Positions 1 to 6,682 of a stretch of DNA of 64,000 nucleotides are shown piece after piece. Source of the stretch: SAR202 cluster bacterium bin16 (GTDB taxonomy: Bacteria; Chloroflexota; Dehalococcoidia; Lucifugimonadales; Australimonadaceae); NCBI GenBank assembly GCA_002238425.1, contig MPMJ01000013.1:1-64000 (forward strand), in the 5' to 3' direction. The notes beneath the pieces were generated by a model. It ran no database searches. It was given only the letters and a program-made list of their open reading frames with translations, and was not told where the DNA came from. Position 1 is the stretch's first letter. Each line of letters begins with the position of its first letter. The position numbers and the translations under genes are program-made.

Positions 1-1
1 C

Positions 2-130
2 AATACGCCGCGCAAGTGCCTCGGCTACCTGACCCCGGCCGAAGTGCTACGAGAACAGGTGTTGCACTTCGAATGTGAATTCACCTTCCTGCCTGCGCAG
101 GAACGACGGCCTGTTACCCCATCTCGATGA
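2..130 (+). CDS. IS30-family transposase, C-terminal end (partial)
   Basis: The frame beginning at base 2 is open from the window edge to a TGA at 128-130 and reads NTPRKCLGYLTPAEVLRE near its start. This is the typical ending of IS30-type DDE transposases, where a PRK-LGY-TP-EV block follows the last catalytic Glu. Only about 42 residues are present, so the catalytic core lies outside the window. The last 15 or so residues (after HFECEF) are unlike the family and run into the 3' end of the convergent alcohol dehydrogenase, so the original stop may have been lost or the frame may simply read on through flanking DNA. No terminal inverted repeat could be identified with confidence. Confidence 0.6.
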   Translation, partial: NTPRKCLGYLTPAEVLREQVLHFECEFTFLPAQERRPVTPSR

Positions 131-1214
131 TGGCGCGGCCGACGATGTCGCCGCTGGCGAGGGCGTTGTAGGCGTCGTTGACCTCGTCGAGGGTGTAGCG
201 GCGGGTTATGGGGGCGGTGGTGTCGACGGCGCCGCGGCGGACGAGCTCGACGATCTCCGGCATATCGCTGCGCGCCTTCGCGCCGTAGGAGCCGGAGACC
301 GTGATACCGCGCCGGACGAACCGTGTGATCTCCAGGGGGACCTCGACGCCCGCCGCAGCGATGCCGATGAGGACGACCTTGCCGCCGTCGCGGACCGATT
401 CGAACGCCTGCCGCACGGTGACCGGAGAGCCGAGCGCCTCGATGGCGACATCGACGCCGCGCCCGTTCGCGAGTTCGCGGACGCGGGTGGGGGCGTCCTC
501 GGTTGAGCCGTTGACGGTGTGCGTCGCGCCCATCTCCAGCGCCTTCTCCAGCTTGTCGCCGCGGATGTCGACGGCGATGACCTGTGATGCACCGAAGGCT
601 CGGGCCATCTGCAGCACCTGCGTGCCGACGCCGCCGACGGCGAAGACGGCGACGCTCTGACCGGGGTGGACGTCGGCCTGGTTCCGCACCGCGCCGTAGG
701 CGGTGAAGATGGAGCAGCCGACGATGGCGGCGTCGGTGAGAGGAACGCTCTCCGGCAGTGGGAAGACGGAGGTGTCGGGGGTTACGGCGTACTCGGCGAG
801 TCCGCCCATGCTGTACATGGCGATGGGGTCGCCGTTGGGCCGGTGCAGGCGCGTCGAGCCGTCGTAGAGCTGGCCCTTGAGGCGGTTGTAGGCGAAGAAC
901 GTCTCGCAGAGGTCCTCGCGTCCGCGCACGCAGTAGCCACAGTTGCCGCAGGGCATGATGAAGGAGCAGACGACGCGGTCGCCGGGGGTGACATTCGTCA
1001 CTCCCGGGCCGATGGCGTCGACGACGCCGGAGACCTCGTGGCCGAGCACGCCGGGGGTGGGGAAGGCGACCTCGCCCTTGAGGACGTGGAGGTCGGTGTG
1101 GCAGACGCCGCAGGCGGCGACCTTCACACGCACCTCGTGCTCGTGCGGCTCCGGCATGACCAGTTCTTCGACGGTCATGGGCTGGTTGGGCTGGGAGAAG
1201 ACCGCAGCGCGCAT
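114..1214 (-). CDS. Zinc-dependent alcohol dehydrogenase (MDR family)
   Basis: Medium-chain NAD(P)-dependent alcohol dehydrogenase of 366 aa, a normal family length. The catalytic zinc site is visible as Cys38, His59-Glu60 (GHE) and Cys167. The structural zinc loop is Cys89, Cys92, Cys95 and Cys103, and the nucleotide-binding turn GGVG is at 194-197. I chose the ATG at 1214, which lies 2 nt after the stop of the upstream aldehyde dehydrogenase and has AGGTGG about 10 nt before it. A GTG at 1226 would overlap the preceding gene and adds only four residues. It forms a two-gene operon with the methylmalonate-semialdehyde dehydrogenase, so the pair probably oxidises an alcohol and then an aldehyde, or a branched-chain or C3 intermediate. 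The exact substrate cannot be read from the sequence. Confidence 0.9.
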   Translation of the reverse strand: MRAAVFSQPNQPMTVEELVMPEPHEHEVRVKVAACGVCHTDLHVLKGEVAFPTPGVLGHEVSGVVDAIGPGVTNVTPGDRVVCSFIMPCGNCGYCVRGREDLCETFFAYNRLKGQLYDGSTRLHRPNGDPIAMYSMGGLAEYAVTPDTSVFPLPESVPLTDAAIVGCSIFTAYGAVRNQADVHPGQSVAVFAVGGVGTQVLQMARAFGASQVIAVDIRGDKLEKALEMGATHTVNGSTEDAPTRVRELANGRGVDVAIEALGSPVTVRQAFESVRDGGKVVLIGIAAAGVEVPLEITRFVRRGITVSGSYGAKARSDMPEIVELVRRGAVDTTAPITRRYTLDEVNDAYNALASGDIVGRAIIEMG

Positions 1215-1216
1215 GA

Positions 1217-2689
1217 CTAGAACCACCTGCTCATGACGACCTTGCGGTCCGTGAAGAAGTCGACGACCTCTCGGCCCTGGGCGTGGAGCGTGCCGAAGAA
1301 CGAGTCCTTCATGCCGCCGAACGGGAAGAAGGCCATGGGCGCGGCGACGCCGACGTTGACGCCGATGTTGCCTGCAGTCACGCGGTGCCTGAACTGGCGC
1401 GCGGCACTGCCGCTGGCCGTGAAGATGCTTGCGGCGTTGCCGAACGGCAGGGCCTCAATGTGGCCTATCGCCTCGTCCAGCGAGTCGGCGCGCATGATGC
1501 CTGCGACGGGGCCGAATATCTCCTCCCGCGCTATCGCCATCTGCGGCTCGACGCCGTCGAAGACGCACGGCCCGGCGAAGTAGCCCGCGAGCTCCTCGTC
1601 CTGCCGGGCGGAGCGCCGGTCCACGATGAGGTCCGCACCCTCCTCGACGCCCTTGTCGACGTAGCCGAGCACCCGGTCCAGCGAGCGTTGGGAGATGACC
1701 GGGCCCATGCCGACGGTCTCATCCAGCCCGTAGCCGAGCTTGAGGTTGCGCGCGGCCTCGGCGAGGCGGTCGCGCACGCCCTCGTAGGCGTTGCCGACGG
1801 TGACGACGACCGAGCCTGCGAGGCATCGCTGCCCCGCCGCGCCGAAGATGGAGCCCATCATGTTGTCGATGGCGGAGTCGAGGTGGGCGTCGGGCATGGC
1901 GACGAGGAAGTTCTTCGCGCCGCCGCCGCACTGCACGCGCTTGCCCTCCGCGGATGCCTTGGCGTAGACGTAGCGTGCCACGGGGGAGGAGCCGACGAAC
2001 GAGATGCCGCGCACGTCCGGGTGCTCCAGCATCGCGTCGACGGCGTCCTTCGCGCCGTGCACGACGTTGAACACGCCGGGCGGAATGCCGGCCTCGATGA
2101 TCAGCTCCGCCATGCGGGTGACGGAGAGCGGGGTCTGCTCCGACGGCTTGACGACGACGGTATTCCCCGTGGCGATGGCGTAGGGGATGAACCAGTTGGG
2201 CACCATGAGCGGGAAGTTGAACGGGCCGATGACACCGAAGACTCCCAGCGGCTGTCGTATCGCCTCGGCGTCGATGCCGCTCGCGACGTTCTCCAGCCCG
2301 AAGCCCTGCATGAGGGTGGGGATGCCCGCGGCGACCTCCACGTTCTCGATGGCGCGGCGCGTCTCGCCGCGGGCGTCTTCGATGGTCTTGCCGTGCTCCT
2401 GGACGATGGTGCGCGCGAAGTCCTCGAAGTGCTGCTCCATCAGCCCCTTGAGCGTGAAGAGGCTGCGGGCGCGAAGCACGGGCGGAGTCTCACGCCATGT
2501 AAGAAACGCCTCCTTCGCGGCAGCTACCGCGTCGTTCACGTCGGTGGGGGTGGAGAGCGGGACCTGGGCGATGACGCCGGTGGTCGCGGGGTTCTCGACG
2601 TCGAGCCAGCCGCTCGCATCGGGCTCGACCCATTCGCCGTTGATGAGATTTCTCAGTTTGCCGTAGTTTGCTTTGACCTCGGGCAACAC
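1217..2689 (-). CDS. mmsA: CoA-acylating methylmalonate-semialdehyde dehydrogenase
   Basis: Aldehyde dehydrogenase superfamily protein of 490 aa. Features specific to the MmsA branch are the FNFPLMVPNWF block, the GGGAKNF segment in place of the usual ELGGK, and FGAAGQRCLAGS with catalytic Cys289. Known MmsA enzymes convert methylmalonate or malonate semialdehyde to propionyl- or acetyl-CoA in valine, inositol and beta-alanine breakdown. The start is set at the GTG at 2689 because AGGAGG lies 7-8 nt upstream and the protein then begins just before the conserved YGKL-NGEW region. An upstream ATG at 2749 would lie ahead of a likely -10 (TACAAT at 2732-2727), so it is unlikely to be used. It is followed after 2 nt by the alcohol dehydrogenase. 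Confidence 0.9.
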   Translation of the reverse strand: MLPEVKANYGKLRNLINGEWVEPDASGWLDVENPATTGVIAQVPLSTPTDVNDAVAAAKEAFLTWRETPPVLRARSLFTLKGLMEQHFEDFARTIVQEHGKTIEDARGETRRAIENVEVAAGIPTLMQGFGLENVASGIDAEAIRQPLGVFGVIGPFNFPLMVPNWFIPYAIATGNTVVVKPSEQTPLSVTRMAELIIEAGIPPGVFNVVHGAKDAVDAMLEHPDVRGISFVGSSPVARYVYAKASAEGKRVQCGGGAKNFLVAMPDAHLDSAIDNMMGSIFGAAGQRCLAGSVVVTVGNAYEGVRDRLAEAARNLKLGYGLDETVGMGPVISQRSLDRVLGYVDKGVEEGADLIVDRRSARQDEELAGYFAGPCVFDGVEPQMAIAREEIFGPVAGIMRADSLDEAIGHIEALPFGNAASIFTASGSAARQFRHRVTAGNIGVNVGVAAPMAFFPFGGMKDSFFGTLHAQGREVVDFFTDRKVVMSRWF

Positions 2690-2726
2690 GCGCGTTCCTC
2701 CTGTGTTCCGGTATAGGGCGCGGAGC

Positions 2727-2768
2727 ATTGTAGCGGAGGAGGTCGCCATCGCGCCGCTGTCCTATAAT
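2727..2768. promoter_or_regulatory. Divergent promoter region between mmsA and the ferritin-like gene
   Basis: On the plus strand a perfect TATAAT sits at 2763-2768, 29 nt before the ATG at 2798, with AAGAGGAGG as ribosome-binding site between them. On the minus strand TACAAT lies at 2732-2727, about 38 nt before the proposed mmsA GTG. Neither has an obvious consensus -35, so these are -10 assignments only. Confidence 0.45.
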
Positions 2769-2797
2769 CCCGCCGTTCCAGCAAGAGGAGGCACGCG

Positions 2798-3568
2798 ATG
2801 GACGAGCAGCAGTCACGGGAGCGTCGTAACGAGTTGACGCGGTATGCGTCGCGGTTCTGGGCGGGCGAGGCGGAGATAGCGCGGACGTTCTTCTCGCAGC
2901 CGAGGGCTCCGGAGGAACACCTTCGCTGGCTGCGCGTGCAGGCGTACAAGGAGCTGCAGCCTCGCGACGACGGCATCATCCTGCGGAACATCGAGCAGCT
3001 GGCGCGGAACTACCCTTCGCTGGAGAAGGGGGTCGGGAGGGCCGACTTCCTCTACAACATCCAGTTCCTCGAAGAGGAGTTCCGGCACTACGTCGTCTTC
3101 GCGGACGTGATCGACTACATCACGGGCGGGCAACTGACGACCGAGGAGCTGGCGACGTACGACATCGAGCACGAGCGGGAGCTGCGCGCGGTGCGCAAGC
3201 GGTGCAATGAGCGTCATGGCGAGCTGGGGCGGTTCGCGTCGTCGTTCTGCGAGGGTGGTGGAGCGTCGATCTTCTACGAGGGGATGCAGATAGGGGGCGA
3301 CGAGCTCAGCGACCGCATCGCGGCGGCGTGCGCCAACGTGTACGGCGACGAGGTCGACCACGCAGCGCATGGGGCGGACGACCTGAATGCGGTGGCGCGG
3401 ACGGAGGAGGACTGGGAGCTGGCGAAGGAGATGGTGACGGAGATCTCCATACAGCGGATGCGGATGCGGAACGAGGAGTTTGGCTTTCCGCTGTCGGACG
3501 AGCGTCTGCAGGAGATCGCGGAGGGGCAGGTGGAGTTGCCGTCGCGGTTCGAGGCGCTGTTGGTGTGA
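2798..3568 (+). CDS. Ferritin-like diiron helical protein, function unknown
   Basis: A 256-aa, Glu-rich, mostly helical soluble protein. Two ExxH pairs (Glu94-His97 within LEEEFRHY and Glu185-His188 within GDEVDHAA) stand about 90 residues apart, with further Glu residues in the preceding segments (around 24 or 52, and 152 or 161). This is the ligand layout of ferritin-like carboxylate-bridged diiron proteins, which include oxidases, oxygenases and ribonucleotide reductase small subunits. I cannot assign a reaction. There is no signal peptide or membrane segment. The start follows AAGAGGAGG and a TATAAT box. It is divergent from the mmsA-alcohol dehydrogenase operon, so the two may share regulation. 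A TenA/PqqC-like helical fold is an alternative. Confidence 0.6.
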   Translation: MDEQQSRERRNELTRYASRFWAGEAEIARTFFSQPRAPEEHLRWLRVQAYKELQPRDDGIILRNIEQLARNYPSLEKGVGRADFLYNIQFLEEEFRHYVVFADVIDYITGGQLTTEELATYDIEHERELRAVRKRCNERHGELGRFASSFCEGGGASIFYEGMQIGGDELSDRIAAACANVYGDEVDHAAHGADDLNAVARTEEDWELAKEMVTEISIQRMRMRNEEFGFPLSDERLQEIAEGQVELPSRFEALLV

Positions 3569-3615
3569 GTCGGCGTTGCGGACCTAGTTCTTCCCACCCA
3601 CCCGCCCGGTACGTT

Positions 3616-3660
3616 GTGGGGGACACCCCCACGCCCCCGGCAGAGGGCTGCGCCCTCTGC
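3616..3660. repeat. Pair of adjacent intergenic hairpins
   Basis: Two perfect inverted repeats follow the stop of the ferritin-like gene: arms of 7 bp with a 3-nt loop at 3616-3632 (GTGGGGG/CCCCCAC) and arms of 9 bp with a 3-nt loop at 3640-3660 (GCAGAGGGC/GCCCTCTGC). They could end transcription or be part of a dispersed repeat. There is no T-run after either one. Confidence 0.6.
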
Positions 3661-3716
3661 ACTCCCGGGCTGGTTTCCTATCACGTTCTGGTTCCCCACT
3701 CGCTAAGGGCTGCGAG

Positions 3717-3755
3717 ATTCCCGCCTTCGCGGGAAAGACGGGAGAAGGCGGGAAT
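3717..3755. repeat. 12-bp inverted repeat in a repeat-like intergenic segment
   Basis: ATTCCCGCCTTC at 3717-3728 is exactly mirrored by GAAGGCGGGAAT at 3744-3755. The spacer itself contains a second fragment of the same motif (CGCGGGAA). The nearby segment at 3773-3800 (GTGGTTCGACAAGCTC...) also looks like a dispersed intergenic element. A related motif (CCTGCCTGCGCAGGAA) occurs at about 89-104 beside the IS30 remnant. This resembles REP/BIME-type mobile palindromes. It lies between convergent genes. Confidence 0.55.
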
Positions 3756-3821
3756 GACGGGTTTACCGCAGGCGTGGTTCGACAAGCTCACCACGAGCGG
3801 GTGTGATTTGTGCGGGCGAGG

Positions 3822-4898
3822 TCAGCGGAGCTCGGGGAGGCGGGTGATGAGGTCGCGGCCGATGTCTTCGATGCGGGCTTTGCCGCACATCATCATGGTG
3901 GTCTCAACCTCGTCACGCAGGATGTCGAGCATGTGGACGACGCCCTGGTCGCCGGCGTAGGCGAGCCCCCAGAACATGGGCCTTCCGAGCATGACGGCCT
4001 TCGCGCCGAGGGCGATGGCCTTGACGACGTCCGTGCCTCGGCGGATGCCTCCGTCAAGGTAGACCTCAACGTCTCCCGCGGCCTCGGCGACCTCCGGCAG
4101 GGCTTCGATGGTGGAGATGGTGGTGTCCAGGTTGCGTCCGCCGTGGTTGGAGACGATGAGGGCGTCGACGCCATGTTCGGCGCAGAGGGCGGCGTCCTCG
4201 CGGGTGATGATGCCCTTGAAGACGATGGGGAGGTTGGTGACGGAGCGCAGCCAGGCGACGTCGTCCCACGAAGCTCCCGGGTCGACGCGGCTGCGTGAGC
4301 TGATGCCGGAGTTGAACTTGGTGAGGTCCTTCGGCGGGGCGAGCCCGGGCGCTTCCCCGGCGGTGGGGAGTCGCTGGTAGGAGTTGCGGATGTTGCGCTC
4401 GCGCTTGGGGGGCCAGACAGCGTCCAGCGTCACGCAGATGGCGTCGTAGCCGTTCTCCTCGGCCATGTGGACGCGGTCCACGGTCTGTTCGCGGTCGCGG
4501 TAGAAGTAGGTCTGGTACCACTTGGGGCCGTCGGCGGCGCGGGCAATCTCTTCAGGGGCGTACGAGCAGTTGGCGCTGACAGCGAGGATGGTCCCGGCTG
4601 CCGCAGCGGCCCTAGCGGAGGCGAGCTCGCCGTCCTCGTGGGCGCGCTTGTGGCTTCCGCAAGGCGAGAGCATGAACGGGAGCCCGATGTGCTGGCCGAG
4701 CACGGAGACGGAGAGGTCAGCGTCCGGTATGCCCGCGAGCATGCGCGGCCGCAGGGCGATGTGGTCGAAGACGGAGCGCGTGCGCTCGAGGGTAATCTCG
4801 TCGGTTGCGCCGCCCGCGACGTAGTCCCACTCGTTCTGGGGGAGCGTTCCCTCGCAGATCGCTTCGAGTTCGTAGAGGTTGATGGGTTCTCCGGCCAT
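3822..4898 (-). CDS. FMN-dependent alpha-hydroxy-acid oxidase/dehydrogenase
   Basis: A 358-aa TIM-barrel flavoprotein of the glycolate oxidase, lactate dehydrogenase and mandelate dehydrogenase family. The hallmark SNHGGRNLD carries the catalytic base His252 and substrate-binding Arg255. FMN-binding features are Lys228 (FKG), the phosphate loop DGGIRRG at 282-288, and LGRP near 305. The N-terminal YVAGGA segment is also typical. Such enzymes oxidise an L-2-hydroxy acid to the 2-oxo acid, passing electrons to oxygen or to a quinone or cytochrome. The substrate and acceptor are not evident. There is no signal peptide. It lies 20 nt downstream of the cobalamin adenosyltransferase on the same strand and may be co-transcribed. 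Confidence 0.9.
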   Translation of the reverse strand: MAGEPINLYELEAICEGTLPQNEWDYVAGGATDEITLERTRSVFDHIALRPRMLAGIPDADLSVSVLGQHIGLPFMLSPCGSHKRAHEDGELASARAAAAAGTILAVSANCSYAPEEIARAADGPKWYQTYFYRDREQTVDRVHMAEENGYDAICVTLDAVWPPKRERNIRNSYQRLPTAGEAPGLAPPKDLTKFNSGISSRSRVDPGASWDDVAWLRSVTNLPIVFKGIITREDAALCAEHGVDALIVSNHGGRNLDTTISTIEALPEVAEAAGDVEVYLDGGIRRGTDVVKAIALGAKAVMLGRPMFWGLAYAGDQGVVHMLDILRDEVETTMMMCGKARIEDIGRDLITRLPELR

Positions 4899-4918
4899 GG
4901 TTCCCTCCCCTTTCGTTG

Positions 4919-5488
4919 TCAGCAGGAGTCGTCGCCCGTGAGCCGTTCGAACGGCAGGGCGCGGTCCTGGTAGCGGGCGAGCATGAAGACGAGGTCCGAG
5001 GCTCGGTTGAGGTAGCGGATGAGCTCCGGGTTCTCGATCATGCCTTCGAGGTTCATCTGGACGGCGCGGCGCTCGGCCCTGCGCAGGATGGAACGCGCGA
5101 GGTCGAGCGCGGAGGAGGCCTGGGTCGCGCCGGGGATGATGAAGCTGCGCGGGAGTTCCACCTGCGCGCCGAGAGTGTCGATGTCGTTCTCGAGTGCGGC
5201 GGTCATGTCCGAAGTGACGACGCTGAAGTGGCGTTGGAGGTTGGCGTACTCGGCGCGGTCGGTGGCGAGCTCCGCTCCGACGGTGAAGAGTTCGCGCTGG
5301 AGGCGCTTGACGATGCGCTGCACGTCGGGGTCGCTAGTGAGCGCGCGAGCGAGGCCGAGGGCGGAGACGGCCTCGTCGGTCGTGCCGTAGGCTTCGGTGC
5401 GGAGGTCGCTCTTGGAGATGCGTCCGCCGTAGAGGAGGCCGGTTTCGCCTTCGTCGCCGTACTTGGTGTAGATCTTGAGGTCAGTCAT
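4919..5488 (-). CDS. ATP:cob(I)alamin adenosyltransferase, PduO type
   Basis: A 189-aa four-helix protein that transfers the adenosyl group of ATP to cob(I)alamin to make adenosylcobalamin. The N-terminal YTKYGDEGETGLLYGG is the ATP-binding loop, and the C-terminal RYLNRASDLVFMLARY contains the Arg and Asp used at the cobalamin and ATP sites. The start is the ATG at 5488 because residues upstream of it in the open frame do not belong to the family and the rpsL promoter lies there on the other strand. Adenosylcobalamin would serve methylmalonyl-CoA mutase or a class II ribonucleotide reductase, neither of which is in this window. No cobalamin riboswitch is recognisable in the 110 nt upstream. 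Confidence 0.92.
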   Translation of the reverse strand: MTDLKIYTKYGDEGETGLLYGGRISKSDLRTEAYGTTDEAVSALGLARALTSDPDVQRIVKRLQRELFTVGAELATDRAEYANLQRHFSVVTSDMTAALENDIDTLGAQVELPRSFIIPGATQASSALDLARSILRRAERRAVQMNLEGMIENPELIRYLNRASDLVFMLARYQDRALPFERLTGDDSC

Positions 5489-5553
5489 GTCGCGGGGATT
5501 ATACGTGCGCCGGTGGACGGATGCGCCCAGCTTGGCGATGAGGGTGTACGCGG

Positions 5554-5582
5554 TTGACACAGAGGTGACCTTGCGGTAGCAT
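5554..5582 (+). promoter_or_regulatory. Consensus sigma-70-type promoter of the ribosomal superoperon
   Basis: TTGACA at 5554-5559 and TAGCAT at 5577-5582 are separated by exactly 17 nt. Transcription would start near 5589, leaving a leader of about 65 nt before the rpsL GTG. No other promoter of this quality was seen before the terminator at 27.35 kb, so it probably drives most of the superoperon. Confidence 0.75.
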
Positions 5583-5654
5583 CCCCATGTTCGTGTCCTT
5601 ATGGGTACGGATTCGGCTGCAAGGCTTACGAAAAGCGCAGGGAGAATCGCACAA

Positions 5655-6065
5655 GTGCCTACCACTAATCAGTTGGTGCGTCATGGACGCAAGCGCGTGG
5701 TGAAGAAGACCAAGGCGCCTGCGCTCCGTTTCGTGCGAAACAGCCTGCGCAACCGTGTGTACCGTGGCGACGGAAGCCCGCAGAAGCTGGGAGTCTGCGT
5801 CCAGGTACGGACGGTTACGCCGAAGAAGCCGAACTCCGCTCTGCGGAAGGTGGCCCGGGTCCGCATGACGAACGGGATGGAGGTTACGGCCTACATTCCG
5901 GGAGAGGGCCACACGCTGCAGGAGCACTCCGTCGTCCTGATCCGCGGAGGCCGTGTGAAGGACCTGCCGGGCGTTCGCTACCACATCATCCGTGGAGCGC
6001 TCGACGCTACGGGAGTCAACGGCCGGAAGCAGGGGCGGAGCAAGTACGGGACCAAGCGCCAGTAG
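5655..6065 (+). CDS. rpsL: 30S ribosomal protein S12
   Basis: Decoding-centre protein of the small subunit, 136 aa. The sequence begins [12 protein letters not shown] and contains the universal [15 protein letters not shown] and [28 protein letters not shown] blocks (the second shown here in parts), including the Asp that is methylthiolated in many bacteria. The GTG at 5655 is chosen because the family always starts just before PTTNQ. A purine-rich GGGAG lies about 11 nt upstream. It is the first gene of the superoperon. Confidence 0.97.
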   Translation: MPTTNQLVRHGRKRVVKKTKAPALRFVRNSLRNRVYRGDGSPQKLGVCVQVRTVTPKKPNSALRKVARVRMTNGMEVTAYIPGEGHTLQEHSVVLIRGGRVKDLPGVRYHIIRGALDATGVNGRKQGRSKYGTKRQ

Positions 6066-6201
6066 TTCACTGGAGGGTCCCGTTCTCCAATCCGTAATTG
6101 GCTAGGACGCGGTTCGCTGGCGCGATCTGCGGGCTCGGCGTCCTGGGTTGTTTGCGCTCCGGCGCAAGTGCCCCCAAGGGGCAGGGGAGGAAAGCGAATA
6201 G
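6066..6201 (+). promoter_or_regulatory. rpsL-rpsG spacer, candidate S7 autoregulatory site
   Basis: At 136 nt this is the longest gap in the superoperon. It contains a TTGCGC-TCCG-GCGCAA tetraloop hairpin at 6152-6167, a longer imperfect stem around 6105-6142, and a strong GGGGAGGAAAG site before rpsG. In E. coli, S7 binds the equivalent spacer to repress the str operon. The same role here is inferred only from position and folding potential. Confidence 0.4.
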
Positions 6202-6672
6202 ATGTCTCGTCGACGACGTGCTGAGCGCCGCGTGCCGGTGGCGGACCCCCGCTACGGGAGTGTGACGCTGGCCAGCTTCATCAACCGGGTCATGCTGAAC
6301 GGCAAGAAGACGGTTGCGCAGCGCAACGTCTACAAGGCGCTCGACCAGGTGGCGCAGGAGACGAACCGCGACGCGATGGAGGTCTTCCAGACGGCGCTGC
6401 GGAACGTCACGCCGAGCGTCGAGGTGAAGCCCCGGCGTGTGGGCGGCGCGACGTACCAGGTGCCCGTTGAGGTGCCGGAGCGGCGCCGGAACGCGCTGGC
6501 GATGCGGTGGCTCATACGCTTCGCGCGTGCGCGGGCGGGACAGCCGATGCGGTCGCGGCTCGCAGCCGAGATCATCGACGCTTCGCGGGGGCAGGGCGCA
6601 GCAGCCCGCCGCCGCGAAGAGATGCACAGAATGGCCGAGGCGAACCGGGCGTTCGTCCATTACCGCTGGTAG
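6202..6672 (+). CDS. rpsG: 30S ribosomal protein S7
   Basis: Primary 16S rRNA 3'-domain binder, 156 aa, the usual bacterial length. It starts [10 protein letters not shown], followed by the DPRYGS and [10 protein letters not shown] segments and the conserved [11 protein letters not shown], and ends with AFVHYRW. The ATG follows GGGGAGGAAAGCG. fusA starts 10 nt downstream. Confidence 0.97.
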   Translation: MSRRRRAERRVPVADPRYGSVTLASFINRVMLNGKKTVAQRNVYKALDQVAQETNRDAMEVFQTALRNVTPSVEVKPRRVGGATYQVPVEVPERRRNALAMRWLIRFARARAGQPMRSRLAAEIIDASRGQGAAARRREEMHRMAEANRAFVHYRW

Positions 6673-6682
6673 GAATCGATAC

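Noticed and set aside
1283-2716. Long plus-strand frame opposite mmsA
   Set aside because: Composition is that of an antisense shadow of a G+C-rich gene, it has no recognisable family, and mmsA is certain.
5489-5600. Cobalamin riboswitch upstream of the adenosyltransferase
   Set aside because: The space is short and shared with the rpsL promoter. No B12-box was recognised.
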